DNA of 64,000 nucleotides from Lentibacillus sp. JNUCC-1 (GCF_009741735.1 NZ_WHOH01000001.1:248001-312000), one strand, 5' to 3'; positions 54,264 through 63,198 are shown, numbered from the stretch's first letter. Made by a program: numbers and translations. The notes: generated from the sequence alone by a model not told the origin.

Positions 54264-54290
54264 AAAAGACCGGTAGTTGACCGGTCTTTT
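54264..54290 (-). terminator. fabF terminator (now separated by the intron)
   Basis: AAAAGACCGG (54264-54273) pairs with CCGGTCTTTT (54281-54290) around TAGTTGA. A-rich sequence at 54260-54267 gives a U-tract on the minus strand. The group IIC intron begins eight bases beyond the stem, as expected for this intron class, which targets terminator hairpins. Confidence 0.85.
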
Positions 54291-54298
54291 AAGTCTGC

Positions 54299-56177
54299 GT
54301 GTGCCAGGCATGCACACACTCTATAGGGTTAAAGTCCCGAATCGTGAAGGCAGTAGTAGCGATTAGCCAAGGACAAGGGTGTCCAGAGAAATCTGGAATC
54401 TGAAGGAAGTCTGCGGCAAATCTCCGCCCGAGGAACACGAACTTCATAAGGCTAGATGTACTTGGACGAGGCTGCGCAACAAGCCAAAACCCATACTGCC
54501 AAAGGGTGCATAAAGTAGATGAAGCGGGGACATGGGGAGGAAGGGTGTGTGCTTACCCTGGGAGGTCTGGCAGAAATGCACAACCCATTGTGTAACTGAG
54601 TACGTAAGTACTCACTGAACTGTCAGAAGTCAGCAGACGCCATAGTAATGGGGATATCTAGAGTTCCCATGAAGGGCTGAATCATTTAAGGAGAATTGTC
54701 GCTTCGCGTACGCAACACTTGATGAAGCAGAAACATATATCCTTCCTAATGGAGGAAACGGTGAATTCCGTGGGGACATTAGAAGGGCTGAAAGTGATTG
54801 CCACACAAGAGGAGAGAACAATTCACGCAGGAGTTGGATATCATGTTGGATCGAATTCTATCACGGGAAAACTTAATAAACGCACTAAAACGCGTTGAAC
54901 GCAATAAAGGCAGTCATGGTGTAGATGGAATGCCCGTACAAAACCTACGAGCGCATGTCATGAAACATTGGACAAGCCTGCGAAAAGAAATCCAAGAGGG
55001 GTCTTATCGTCCTCAACCTGTCCGTCGTGTCGAAATCCCGAAACCAAACGGCGGGAAGAGGAAGTTAGGCATCCCAACCGTGTTGGATAGATTCATCCAA
55101 CAAGCAATTGCACAAGTTCTCACTGAAGAATACGACTCAACGTTCTCGAAACACAGTTATGGATTTAGACCAAACAAGCGAGGACATGATGCCGTAAGAG
55201 AAGCAAGGCAATACATGAAAGAAGGCTACCGTTGGGTCGTTGACATGGACCTAGAGAAATTCTTCGATAAAGTCAACCACGATCGTTTGATGCGCACATT
55301 GAACAAACGTATTGAGGACCCACATCTATTGAAGCTGATTCGAAGATACCTGCAGGCAGGTATTATGGAAGAGGGTTTAGTGCGTCCTAATACAGAAGGA
55401 GCTCCGCAAGGTGGTCCGCTCAGTCCACTACTTTCCAATATCGTCTTAGATGAGTTGGACAAGGAATTGGAGAAAAGAGGACTCCGTTTCGTCCGCTATG
55501 CGGACGACTGTAATATATACGTCAAATCAAGACGTGCAGGGTTGCGTGTAATGGAAAATATTACACAATTTATTGAAAATAAACTCAAGCTGAAGGTCAA
55601 CGTAGAGAAAAGTGCGGTGGATCGCCCATGGAGACGTAAATTTCTGGGGTTTTCCTTCACGTTTCACAAAGATCACCCGAAAATCCGGATACCCAAAGAG
55701 AGTATCAAACGCTTCAAACAACGTGTCCGGGCTCTTACATCCAGAAGAAAATCCATGAATATGACAGATAGAATCGAGAAACTCAATCGATATTTGGTGG
55801 GCTGGCTTGGTTATTATCAACTGGCAGAAACGCCAACCACATTCAACAAACTGGATGCCTGGATTCGAAGAAGACTGCGAATGATTAGGTGGAAAGAATG
55901 GAAGCTAGTCAAAACGAAGTACAAGAATCTTGTGAAATACGGCGTGAAGAAAGAGAAAGCGTGGGAATGGGCCAACACAAGAAAGGCTTATTGGCGGATT
56001 GCCAAAAGCCCTATCTTGCATAAAGCCCTTGGTGACCAATACTGGTCAACCCAAGGGCTTAAGAGTCTGCTTAAACGATATCAAACGTTGCGTTGGACTT
56101 AAATGAAACCGCCGTATACGGAACCGTACGTACGGTGGTGTGAGAGGTCGGGGTTAGTCACCCCCTCCTACTCGATT
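54299..56177 (+). mobile_element. Group IIC intron, Oceanobacillus iheyensis O.i.I1 type
   Basis: The 5' end is GTGTGCCAGGCATG (54299), with the domain I start CTATAGGG...AAGTCCCGAA and CAAGGGTGTCC, closely matching what is known of the O. iheyensis group IIC ribozyme. Domain V is at about 56107-56139 (ACCGCCGTATACGGAACCGT and ACGTACGGTGGT), with the CGC catalytic triad typical of class C. The 3' end is CCCCCTCCTACTCGAT (about 56161-56176). The intron encodes its reverse transcriptase on the same strand. Its host site is the spacer between fabF and its terminator, antisense to fabF. The last base is uncertain by one or two positions. Confidence 0.93.
54843..56102 (+). CDS. ltrA: Group II intron reverse transcriptase/maturase (class C)
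   Basis: A 419-residue intron-encoded protein. The RT fingers-palm blocks are GIPTVLDRFIQQAIAQVL, SYGFRPNKRGHDAV, VVDMDLEKFFDKVNHDRLM (first catalytic Asp), GAPQGGPLSPLLSNIVLDEL and YADDCNIYVKS (YADD active site). The maturase X domain follows (about residues 300-400: RIEKLNRYLVGWLGYYQLAE) and ends YQTLRW. There is no HNH endonuclease domain, as in class C. The frame is open from a TTG at 54798. The ATG at 54843, with CAGGAG nine bases upstream and MLDRILSRENLINALKRVER, matches the starts of related enzymes. Confidence 0.95.
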   Translation: MLDRILSRENLINALKRVERNKGSHGVDGMPVQNLRAHVMKHWTSLRKEIQEGSYRPQPVRRVEIPKPNGGKRKLGIPTVLDRFIQQAIAQVLTEEYDSTFSKHSYGFRPNKRGHDAVREARQYMKEGYRWVVDMDLEKFFDKVNHDRLMRTLNKRIEDPHLLKLIRRYLQAGIMEEGLVRPNTEGAPQGGPLSPLLSNIVLDELDKELEKRGLRFVRYADDCNIYVKSRRAGLRVMENITQFIENKLKLKVNVEKSAVDRPWRRKFLGFSFTFHKDHPKIRIPKESIKRFKQRVRALTSRRKSMNMTDRIEKLNRYLVGWLGYYQLAETPTTFNKLDAWIRRRLRMIRWKEWKLVKTKYKNLVKYGVKKEKAWEWANTRKAYWRIAKSPILHKALGDQYWSTQGLKSLLKRYQTLRWT

Positions 56178-56180
56178 TAT

Positions 56181-57419
56181 TTATACATATTTCTTAAATA
56201 CGAGTGATGCGTTGTGGCCTCCGAATCCGAGTGAATTGCTGAGTACGACGTCAACATTTTGATGTCTGGCTTCGTTTGGCACGTAATCGAGATCACATTC
56301 AGGATCTGGTGTTTCATAATTAATGGTGGGCGGAATAATTCCGTCCTGAATAGTCTTGACGGATATAACCGCTTCAAGTCCACCTGCTGCTCCGAGTAAA
56401 TGTCCTGTCATGGACTTCGTTGAGGATACAGCCAGGCTGTTGGCATGATCGCCAAAAACTTGCTTTATAGCTGTGGTTTCATATTTATCATTCAGCTCTG
56501 TGCTTGTCCCATGAGCATTAATATAATCCACATCTTTTGTATCAAGCTCTGCATCATGAATAGCTTGTTGCATAGCACGGGCAGCTCCTTCACCTTCTTC
56601 TGCAGGTGCAGAAATATGGTAGGCATCTCCTGTGGAGCCATAGCCGACAATTTCAGCATAAATTGTAGCGCCGCGTTTAAGTGCCGAATCCAGTGTTTCA
56701 AGAACCAGAATACCTGCGCCTTCACCCATGACAAAGCCATTACGATTCTTGTCAAAAGGCCGGCTGGCATGTGCAGGGTCATCGCTCAAAGATAAAGCCT
56801 TCATGGAAGAAAATCCTGCCATAGCCATATTTGTAATCGGAGCCTCTGTTCCTCCAGTAATCATGGCATCGGCATCGCCGCGCTGGAGCACCTTAAAGGC
56901 ATCACCGATCGAATTCGCACCCGATGCACAAGCTGTTACTGTACATGAGTTCATTCCTTTTGCTCCCAGTTGAATGGATACTTGGCCTGCTGCCATATCT
57001 GGAATCAACATTGGCACAAAAAATGGGCTGACCCGTTTGTAGCCTTTTGCCTGAAATTTGGCAAACTGCTCTTCATAAGTTTGCATGCCGCCAATACCAG
57101 AACCAATCCATACACCAACGCGATCCGCATTTTTATCATTGATTTCCAAGCCGGCATCTTTCACCGCCATTTGGGATGCTACCACGGCGTATTGCGTAAA
57201 TAAATCCATTTTACGGATGTCACGTTTTTCAATCCATGAAGACGGGTCAAAGTCTTTTACTTCTGCGGATACTTGGGCTGGAAAAGCTTCCCGATCAAGC
57301 CGGGTTAAATAGTCGATCCCGGATTTACCTGCTGTAATGTTCTCCCAAATTTCAGGAACCTCATTGCCCACCGGTGCGACAGCGCCAAGTCCTGTAATCA
57401 CAACTCTTTTATTTGTCAT
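56181..57419 (-). CDS. fabF: 3-oxoacyl-[ACP] synthase II
   Basis: A 412-residue condensing enzyme. The nucleophile Cys is in [16 protein letters not shown] (about residues 160-175). The catalytic His residues are in [11 protein letters not shown] and [17 protein letters not shown], and the C-terminal [12 protein letters not shown] is the glycine-rich loop. It elongates fatty acids and, in Bacillus, contributes to temperature adjustment of membrane lipids. ATG at 57419, 24 bases after fabH, so a fabH-fabF operon. The stop lies about four bases from the group IIC intron end, so its own terminator is now about 1.9 kb away. Confidence 0.97.
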   Translation of the reverse strand: MTNKRVVITGLGAVAPVGNEVPEIWENITAGKSGIDYLTRLDREAFPAQVSAEVKDFDPSSWIEKRDIRKMDLFTQYAVVASQMAVKDAGLEINDKNADRVGVWIGSGIGGMQTYEEQFAKFQAKGYKRVSPFFVPMLIPDMAAGQVSIQLGAKGMNSCTVTACASGANSIGDAFKVLQRGDADAMITGGTEAPITNMAMAGFSSMKALSLSDDPAHASRPFDKNRNGFVMGEGAGILVLETLDSALKRGATIYAEIVGYGSTGDAYHISAPAEEGEGAARAMQQAIHDAELDTKDVDYINAHGTSTELNDKYETTAIKQVFGDHANSLAVSSTKSMTGHLLGAAGGLEAVISVKTIQDGIIPPTINYETPDPECDLDYVPNEARHQNVDVVLSNSLGFGGHNASLVFKKYV

Positions 57420-57443
57420 AAGGGTATGCCTCCTGTTTAGACG

Positions 57444-58382
57444 TTATCTTCCCCAACGCAAGGCGACTGAACCCCACGTCAGACCCCCGCCAAAACCGAC
57501 GAGAACGATAAGATCGTTGTCTTTAATATTACCATTTTTTACGGATTCAGATAAGGCTATAGGCACTGAAGCCGCTGAATTATTACCGTATTTGCTGATT
57601 GTGCGCGCCATTTTATCTTCGGCGATTCCAAGACGTTCTCTTGCGGCTTCCATGATTCTGATATTGGCCTGATGCGGTACCAGGTAATCAACATCTTCTT
57701 TTTTGAAGCCTGCCTTTTCAACGACATTTACGGAAGACTCCGGCATTTGTCTCACTGCGAATTTAAATACTTCTCTTCCATTCATGATCAAATGGCCCTT
57801 TTTATCTTGATAAAGATAATCTCCTCCAGAACCTTTTGACCCCAGTTCCAAGGAAAGAATGCCTTTTCCTTCCGACACTTCACCAATAACAGCGGCGCCT
57901 GCTCCGTCCCCTAATAGAACGCATGTATTACGGTCGCTCCAGTCAGTGATTTTTGATAATTTATCGGCTCCGACCACAAGCACATGCTTATACATACCTG
58001 TTGCAATAAATTGTTTAGCAGTCGCAATGCCATATATAAAACCGGCACACGCTGCTCCAAGATCCATTCCGGCAGCATGCTCTGCTCCCAGACGGTGCTG
58101 AAGCATCGCAGAAACAGACGGAAAAGGGGTATCAGGAGTTACAGTAGCGACCAATATTAAATCTATATCTTTTGCTTCCACCCCTGCTTCTTTCAGCGCG
58201 TTCTGAGCTGCATAAAATGCCATATCAGAGGTGTCAATGTCATCCCCTGCAATTCTTCTTTCCTCTATGCCAGTACGCGTTCTGATCCACTCATCAGTGG
58301 TATCCACGATTTTCTCCAAATCTTTGTTGGTAACGATTTGTTCCGGGAGGTAGTGACCTGTGCCCATTACACCAACATTCAT
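57444..58382 (-). CDS. fabH: 3-oxoacyl-[ACP] synthase III
   Basis: A 312-residue KAS III. Catalytic Cys is in [10 protein letters not shown] (about residue 113), His in [10 protein letters not shown] and Asn in [10 protein letters not shown]. It starts type II fatty acid synthesis with acyl-CoA and malonyl-ACP. The frame opens at 58415, but the ATG at 58382 has AAGGGG eight bases upstream and [17 protein letters not shown] is the family start. It is preceded by a sigma-A promoter with an overlapping FapR-like operator and followed by fabF. Confidence 0.97.
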   Translation of the reverse strand: MNVGVMGTGHYLPEQIVTNKDLEKIVDTTDEWIRTRTGIEERRIAGDDIDTSDMAFYAAQNALKEAGVEAKDIDLILVATVTPDTPFPSVSAMLQHRLGAEHAAGMDLGAACAGFIYGIATAKQFIATGMYKHVLVVGADKLSKITDWSDRNTCVLLGDGAGAAVIGEVSEGKGILSLELGSKGSGGDYLYQDKKGHLIMNGREVFKFAVRQMPESSVNVVEKAGFKKEDVDYLVPHQANIRIMEAARERLGIAEDKMARTISKYGNNSAASVPIALSESVKNGNIKDNDLIVLVGFGGGLTWGSVALRWGR

Positions 58383-58418
58383 GATTCCATCCCCTTGTAA
58401 TAAATTTACTATCAATCA

Positions 58419-58463
58419 TTATGACTTGGTCCTAATTTTAATGCATGCTTTTTGATTTTGCAA
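58419..58463 (-). promoter_or_regulatory. fabHF promoter with FapR-like operator
   Basis: On the minus strand TTGCAA (58458-58463), a 17-base spacer and TAAAAT (58435-58440) form the promoter. TTAGGACCAAGTCATAA (58419-58435) directly overlaps the -10/start region. It is an imperfect palindrome matching 12 of 17 positions of the FapR operator TTAGTACCTGGTACTAA. FapR represses fabHF in B. subtilis until malonyl-CoA accumulates. Confidence 0.7.
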
Positions 58464-58492
58464 GAGGCGTAACGACAAGAGGCTTGGATTCC

Positions 58493-59473
58493 TTAGTGCA
58501 CGGATAGTTCATTAGGCAACAATCCGGTAGTTTTATACATATCAACAGCATGTTCGATTTCATTGCGGAAATACCTGGGAATGTCTTGACTATAGGGTCC
58601 AAGTGACAAAACATTTTCGGGGAAACCAAGTCTGTATACACCACCCGCAAGACGATCTTCATCAAAATGCTCAGCAGCCATTTCATAAATCTTTTCAACG
58701 TCTTGTATGGTGCTTGTCAATACATATCTTTCGCCAATATTCGATTGGTCATTGATATATCCAATTGTATACAAGTTGTCTTCTGCTGCTTGTTCTATCA
58801 CTTTCCTTGAGAATTGATTACCAATCGGATAAAACACATCCACGTTCACATCTCGCTGGCGTTCATAAGCATCAAGTGCCGACCCAGCATTGTTCCAGTC
58901 ATTCACATAATCAATATGCACTTCTGCAGCAGGGTTTTGGTGCTTAACGCCCTCATAATACCCTTCTATCTCAGATTGCCATTCATATGCAGCCAGGATC
59001 CCGACATGTTCTGTTTGTGACATTTCTCCAGCGATCATTCCTGCAAAAAATCCCATTGCATGGGCATTAAAGTTATAACTGGTGACATTCTCCGCATGTT
59101 GTCCACCATTGAAATAAACAAAATGAATATCCGGATAGACAGTAGACATATCTACAAAAGAACGACCGAATTTGCTGCCGTGCCCAAAGATGAGATTGAC
59201 CCCTTTCTGGGAGAATTCTCGAACGATTTCAGTAACTTCCTGATCTGTTTCAACATTTTCTTTGAAATACACTTCAACACCGAATTTTTCTTTTATTGCT
59301 GTCAGACCTCGATATCCTTTAGCATTCCATGGCTCTTCACCTGCCTTCCCCTCCAGAATCAAGCCAGCTTTATAAAGTTGGCCTTCATGTTCCGGTGTTG
59401 AAGAACAGGCTGAAAGCACAATAGAAACTAGGATCAGAATAAATGAGACCAAAAGGACTGAACGTTTCAACAT
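58493..59473 (-). CDS. med: Med/BMP-family lipoprotein
   Basis: A 326-residue lipoprotein. The signal peptide is LKRSVLLVSFILILVSIVLS with lipobox SAC (Cys near residue 23), followed by a BMP (PnrA-like) substrate-binding domain: YKAGLILEGKAGEEPWNAKG, NLIFGHGSKFGRSF, FAGMIAGEMSQTEHVGILAA and YPIGNQFSRKVIEQA. By position, next to fabHF, and by family it corresponds to B. subtilis Med, which raises comK expression. In B. subtilis comZ lies between med and fabHA; here only 110 bases separate the two genes and no comZ-like frame is seen. ATG at 59473. Confidence 0.85.
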   Translation of the reverse strand: MLKRSVLLVSFILILVSIVLSACSSTPEHEGQLYKAGLILEGKAGEEPWNAKGYRGLTAIKEKFGVEVYFKENVETDQEVTEIVREFSQKGVNLIFGHGSKFGRSFVDMSTVYPDIHFVYFNGGQHAENVTSYNFNAHAMGFFAGMIAGEMSQTEHVGILAAYEWQSEIEGYYEGVKHQNPAAEVHIDYVNDWNNAGSALDAYERQRDVNVDVFYPIGNQFSRKVIEQAAEDNLYTIGYINDQSNIGERYVLTSTIQDVEKIYEMAAEHFDEDRLAGGVYRLGFPENVLSLGPYSQDIPRYFRNEIEHAVDMYKTTGLLPNELSVH

Positions 59474-59485
59474 AGACTCTCCTAT

Positions 59486-60100
59486 CTAATAAGCGTTCGT
59501 TTCAGGATAAAATGACGTGTTGCGATGATAATGTTCTTGTACGATGGATAAATTTGTTTTAATAGTCCTATTGTCCTTGACTTTCCCCAGATTGGCAAGG
59601 TATTGATTTGGACAACTTGAGGAAATTTCAGAAAGACACCCTTCTCGTATACAATGTACCAAATCATTCATATAGTCCTCAATATAAACTGCTTCATTCA
59701 AGAAAGCATCAGAAGCAAAGGGCAGCCATTCACCGTTTACACGCTTCATTCCAAATTCTGTCATCGGCATCCAGAACCCAAATAAAAGAGGTAAATCAAT
59801 CGTTTCATTAGTTTGATCGTGTTCTGTACCGTACACAATATGAATATGTCCATTATCCGTTTCTGACCCATTTTTATTGTTGCAAACCTGTAGATTTACG
59901 TCTTTTTTGATACCATTGGCAGGTGCCGCTTCTCTACTCATTAACTGGAATCGGTCATGCCTTCCCATAAACAAATATAAATGTTCTTTTTGTGGGGATG
60001 AGACTTGATCAATCCCTATAACACACTCGCCTGCGTCCAACAAATGCTGGACAAGATGAAAGCCAATCCAATGAAAACAATTCTCTACGTAATAAAACAT
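59486..60100 (-). CDS. YjaV-like protein (NAD-epimerase fold remnant)
   Basis: A 204-residue protein. The N-terminus MFYYVENCFHWIGFHLVQHL followed by LLDAGECVIGIDQVSS looks like the first strand-helix-strand of a Rossmann fold, but the glycine motif is degraded. The rest (LPLLFGFWMPMTEFGMKRVN, FLNEAVYIEDYMNDLVHCI) recalls SDR-type epimerases with no catalytic Tyr-x3-Lys visible. Similar proteins (YjaV) sit upstream of med in Bacillus; function unknown. The ATG at 60100 has AGGGGG six bases upstream. It ends 12 bases before med, so it is probably an operon. Confidence 0.65.
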   Translation of the reverse strand: MFYYVENCFHWIGFHLVQHLLDAGECVIGIDQVSSPQKEHLYLFMGRHDRFQLMSREAAPANGIKKDVNLQVCNNKNGSETDNGHIHIVYGTEHDQTNETIDLPLLFGFWMPMTEFGMKRVNGEWLPFASDAFLNEAVYIEDYMNDLVHCIREGCLSEISSSCPNQYLANLGKVKDNRTIKTNLSIVQEHYHRNTSFYPETNAY

Positions 60101-60206
60101 TTTCATCCCCCTAAAAAGCTTTTCATTTTCATACTGTTTTGGTAAACTGTAGTAAGTTAATCTATATATGTCTAAATTTATCTATCATGAAGTCGAGGTG
60201 TTACAT

Positions 60207-60386
60207 ATGCGGTTTATTATGACGTTTTTCTGGTCGATTCTCATAGGCTGTGCTGTATCCTATGTTCTTGCCAGCATGGCGGGTGATTCTTTCCAGCTTA
60301 TACACGGATTGATTGCCGGGCTGTCAATTGGAGTCATCGTGCTCATCTTGGGTGAAGGCGTTTTGAAAGAAAACCCTGAAGCATAG
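60207..60386 (+). CDS. DUF2929 (YjzD-like) small membrane protein
   Basis: A 59-residue protein with two helices (FIMTFFWSILIGCAVSYVLA and HGLIAGLSIGVIVLILGEGV) and a short polar tail, matching DUF2929/YjzD proteins found beside the fab genes in Bacillaceae. Function unknown. The frame is open from 60168, but GAGGTG six bases before the ATG at 60207 and the family start MRFIMTFFWS decide. It diverges from the med operon and is followed by a terminator. Confidence 0.8.
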   Translation: MRFIMTFFWSILIGCAVSYVLASMAGDSFQLIHGLIAGLSIGVIVLILGEGVLKENPEA

Positions 60387-60439
60387 TTCTGGATGAGCTT
60401 ATGCTTTAAAGAGAAAATTCATCTCCAGATCATTAAACG

Positions 60440-60477
60440 GAGAGGGCCTTTTTCTAAAGCCCTCTCCTTAATTTTTT
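60440..60477 (+). terminator. Terminator of the DUF2929 gene
   Basis: GGAGAGGGC (60440-60448) pairs with GCCCTCTCC (60460-60468), followed by TTAATTTTTT. Confidence 0.85.
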
Positions 60478-60499
60478 GAATGCTAAATGTTCATAAGCT

Positions 60500-60865
60500 T
60501 TAGTACCACGGGAGAACACTAATTGCTGTCAAGGCAGCTAAAGGTAATACAAGCCTTCTGAACGGATCGCGTCGGCCATAACCATAACCGCCATAGCCGG
60601 GCCCATACCCGTAACCAGGACCGTAACCATAACCTGGATAACCATAGCCGCCATAGCCGTATTGACGATCCCCCCGATACATATCTCCCGATTGTGTGTC
60701 CATGTCTCCAACCGGTACTGCCATGTATACATGATCATCATCGATACCGGTAATGATCCCGTCAACTTGCTGACCTTCCATGGTTTCGACAAGCACGTAA
60801 GCGTGAATATGCGCCTTACACAGTTCATACATATGGTGATGATGGTGATTGTGTTTTGTATTCAT
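60500..60865 (-). CDS. His-/Gly-Tyr-rich small protein with LSm-like core
   Basis: A 121-residue protein with a mosaic composition: HNHHHHHMYEL at the start, a beta-rich core AYVLVETMEGQQVDGIITGI DDDHVYMAVPVGD (LSm-like, about residues 24-54), a PGYG/GYG repeat tract (residues 70-96, at least five PGYG-type units) and a basic-hydrophobic tail RRDPFRRLVLPLAALTAISV LPWY. Similar proteins occur in spore-formers without an assigned role. The Gly/Tyr repeats recall coat or surface proteins, but that is only a resemblance. ATG with GAGG ten bases upstream. Confidence 0.75.
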   Translation of the reverse strand: MNTKHNHHHHHMYELCKAHIHAYVLVETMEGQQVDGIITGIDDDHVYMAVPVGDMDTQSGDMYRGDRQYGYGGYGYPGYGYGPGYGYGPGYGGYGYGRRDPFRRLVLPLAALTAISVLPWY

Positions 60866-60955
60866 CTGTCAACCTCCTCACCTCCAGCCTATGCGCATGC
60901 CCACGGAAAGTGACGACACACATTACATTTTTAAAAAAGAAGGTGACATGATCAA

Positions 60956-61774
60956 ATGGATCAAGCGAACGAAATTTTTCTTGTTTTAAAGTACATTTTT
61001 CTCGGACTTTTCCAGGGCATTACAGAGCCAATACCGGTATCTTCAAGTGGACATCTGATTATATTACGAGAAATTCTTGATGTGGAAATCAAAGGACTGT
61101 CTTTTGAAATTCTTGTAAACTTTGGCTCACTGATTGCTGTCCTTCTTGTCTACAGACATGACATTATCCGGCTTATCAAAAACGGAATTCGTTTTATAAT
61201 ATCAAAAGCTGATGACGCAAGAGGCGATTTTTATTTTATCGTATTTCTTGTGATCGCAACGATTCCAACAGGTGTGATTGGACTGCTGCTCGAGGATTAT
61301 ATTGGTGAGAAACTCAGCGGCGTTGCGGTAGTGGGCATAACATTATTGATTACGGGAGCCGCATTGTGGATCATTCGCAACTTGACCGGCTGGAAAGATG
61401 ACGGCGATATTACTGTTAAAGATGCGCTTATTGTTGGTTTCGCACAATCAATCGCTCTGGTGCCTGGTATCAGCCGCTCTGGTGCGACAGTTGTTGCCGC
61501 GATGCTTGTTGGCATGAGTCGCGACACCGCTTTGCGTTTCTCATTTTTATTATACATTCCCGTAAGCCTTGGTATTTCCGTCTTAAGTATCGGTGATATT
61601 ATAAAAGATGAAAATTTTGATATGATTCCAAACCTGCTTGCTTTCATCGCATCCATAATAGCATCATTCTTCGCGCTGAAGTGGTTCATTAATATCATGA
61701 AAAAAGGCAACCTCAAATATTTCACCTTTTATTGCTTGATCGTTGGAATCCTGGTTTTATTGTTTCTAGTATAA
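60956..61774 (+). CDS. uppP: Undecaprenyl-diphosphatase
   Basis: A 272-residue membrane protein of the BacA/UppP family with eight helices. Active-site region 1 is [20 protein letters not shown] (residues 20-39), where [11 protein letters not shown] replaces the common TEFLPVSSTGH. Region 2 is [18 protein letters not shown] (residues 166-183). It recycles undecaprenyl pyrophosphate to the monophosphate carrier and gives bacitracin tolerance. The ATG has AAGGTG ten bases upstream. Its product is the lipid carrier needed by the glycosylation cluster at 10-17 kb. A strong terminator follows. Confidence 0.95.
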   Translation: MDQANEIFLVLKYIFLGLFQGITEPIPVSSSGHLIILREILDVEIKGLSFEILVNFGSLIAVLLVYRHDIIRLIKNGIRFIISKADDARGDFYFIVFLVIATIPTGVIGLLLEDYIGEKLSGVAVVGITLLITGAALWIIRNLTGWKDDGDITVKDALIVGFAQSIALVPGISRSGATVVAAMLVGMSRDTALRFSFLLYIPVSLGISVLSIGDIIKDENFDMIPNLLAFIASIIASFFALKWFINIMKKGNLKYFTFYCLIVGILVLLFLV

Positions 61775-61777
61775 ATA

Positions 61778-61812
61778 AAAGCGACCACAGTCATCCTGCT
61801 GGTCGCTTTTTG
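61778..61812. terminator. Bidirectional terminator
   Basis: AAAGCGACCA (61778-61787) pairs with TGGTCGCTTTTT (about 61800-61811). It lies between convergent uppP and the radical SAM gene (stop at 61815). Confidence 0.88.
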
Positions 61813-61814
61813 CG

Positions 61815-62960
61815 TTAATTTTGTTTTTGAAGTCGTTCTCTCTTCTGCTGTTCTCTCATCGCCTTAGGAATGTAAACACAATATGGTTCACTCTCCATGT
61901 AGTCCCCTGTCACATTATAGGCTCTGGAACGAGAACCGCCGCATACATGGCGGAATTCACACACGCCACACTTACCTTTGTATTGATCGGGATTACGAAG
62001 GTTCTTAAATACCTCCGAGTGACGATAGATGTCAGCAAGCGGCTGCATTCTGACGTTGCCCGCTTTGATGGGCAGCAGGCCACTGGGATAAACATCTCCA
62101 GTATGAGATATAAACACAAAGCCATTACCATCATTCACGCCTTTAGGGGCACGGCCAAGACCATCGATTGATCCCGTTTTTCCTTGCATAAGGGCGTCCT
62201 CATAGTAAATGCGGTCGCCGTCACTCATACCTTTATGCTCTCGCATTTTACTTTGAATGACAACCCGGCGATAATGCTGAGCTGCTGTCGTCTTAATATC
62301 AAATGGGACCCGTTTGGATAATTTATAAAGCCAGCGCAAAACTTTTTCATGCTCTGCAGGAGAGATCATATCTGACTCTTTGCCACGTCCAGTCGGAACA
62401 AGGAAGAACACACTCCATAATACGACCCCTAACCTTTCTACCATTTCAGCCATTTCATCCAGGTATTCATAATTATATTTCGAAATAACTGTATTAATCT
62501 GGAGAGGCATGTCAAGTTCATGTAAATAACTGATTGCATTCATGGTCAGATCAAACGAACCATTGGTGCCGCGAAAATGATCATGAATCTCTGCATTGTG
62601 GCCATCCACACTAAACGCCCATCTGGCAAGTCCGATGTCTTTTGCCTTCTTCATAGCTTCTTTTGTTACATTTGGTGTGGCAGATGGTGTCATGGATACA
62701 CGCACACCTTTTTGAATAGCGTATTCAGCTATGTCAAACACATCTGGACGCTCGAGTGGATCACCACCGGTAAAGACAAGCATCGGGTTGTCCATCGCAT
62801 AAATATCGTCAATCAATTTCTTGCCTTCTTCAAAATCCAGTTCGAGCGGATGCCGATGATACTGAGCTTCTGCCCGGCAATGCAGACATTTTAACTGACA
62901 TGCTTGTGTTAATTCCCAAATCACAATAAATGGATTTTCGTTATAATCTCGTGAAAACAT
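61815..62960 (-). CDS. Radical SAM/SPASM protein (haem-synthesis AhbD/NirJ-like group)
   Basis: A 381-residue protein. The radical SAM cluster is CQLKCLHC (CxxxCxxC, residues 22-29), followed by FTGGDPLERPDV (GGD motif) and AFSVDGHNAEIHDHFRG. The C-terminal SPASM-type Cys region is CGVCEFRHVCGGSRSRAYN then EPYCVY, for additional iron-sulphur clusters. It is most like the AhbD/NirJ-related group that modifies haem precursors or peptides; no precursor peptide gene is seen nearby, which favours a cofactor role. The ATG at 62960 has GGAGGG six bases upstream. The promoter carries a Crp/Fnr-type box and a Crp/Fnr gene diverges from it, so oxygen-dependent control is plausible. Confidence 0.85.
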   Translation of the reverse strand: MFSRDYNENPFIVIWELTQACQLKCLHCRAEAQYHRHPLELDFEEGKKLIDDIYAMDNPMLVFTGGDPLERPDVFDIAEYAIQKGVRVSMTPSATPNVTKEAMKKAKDIGLARWAFSVDGHNAEIHDHFRGTNGSFDLTMNAISYLHELDMPLQINTVISKYNYEYLDEMAEMVERLGVVLWSVFFLVPTGRGKESDMISPAEHEKVLRWLYKLSKRVPFDIKTTAAQHYRRVVIQSKMREHKGMSDGDRIYYEDALMQGKTGSIDGLGRAPKGVNDGNGFVFISHTGDVYPSGLLPIKAGNVRMQPLADIYRHSEVFKNLRNPDQYKGKCGVCEFRHVCGGSRSRAYNVTGDYMESEPYCVYIPKAMREQQKRERLQKQN

Positions 62961-62991
62961 GTAAGACCCTCCATTCAATTCGTCTTACTTA

Positions 62992-63034
62992 ATCATAACT
63001 TCCAAAAACATGGTCTGGTGTGACGCGCATCACT
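62992..63034 (-). promoter_or_regulatory. Crp/Fnr-type box and -10 element of the radical SAM gene
   Basis: TGTGACGCGCATCACT (63019-63034) is a TGTGA-N6-TCACx palindrome. On the minus strand TATGAT (62992-62997) is a good -10 box. With a start at 62985, the box centre (63026.5) is at -41.5, the exact position for class II activation by Fnr-type proteins. No sigma-A -35 hexamer is needed or seen. Confidence 0.65.
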
Positions 63035-63198
63035 GAAAATCACAATGTAATAAAATTGACACAAAGAAGCATGAAGCAAGAGGTTCATACAAGCATACAA
63101 ATTTTAGCTCTTTTTTTGATTTCCACATTCATTTGATACATGGTAAGATTATAGGAGATATAGAAACTACAAGAGAGCTTATTATAGGGGGAATGAGA

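Noticed and set aside
54798..54842. Upstream TTG start for the intron reverse transcriptase
   Set aside because: The ATG at 54843 has a better-spaced ribosome site and matches the N-termini of related class C intron proteins; the extra 15 codons lie in the intron leader.
58438..58698. Minus-strand frame near the med 3' end as a possible comZ
   Set aside because: It overlaps med in another frame, has no ribosome site, and the peptide does not resemble ComZ.
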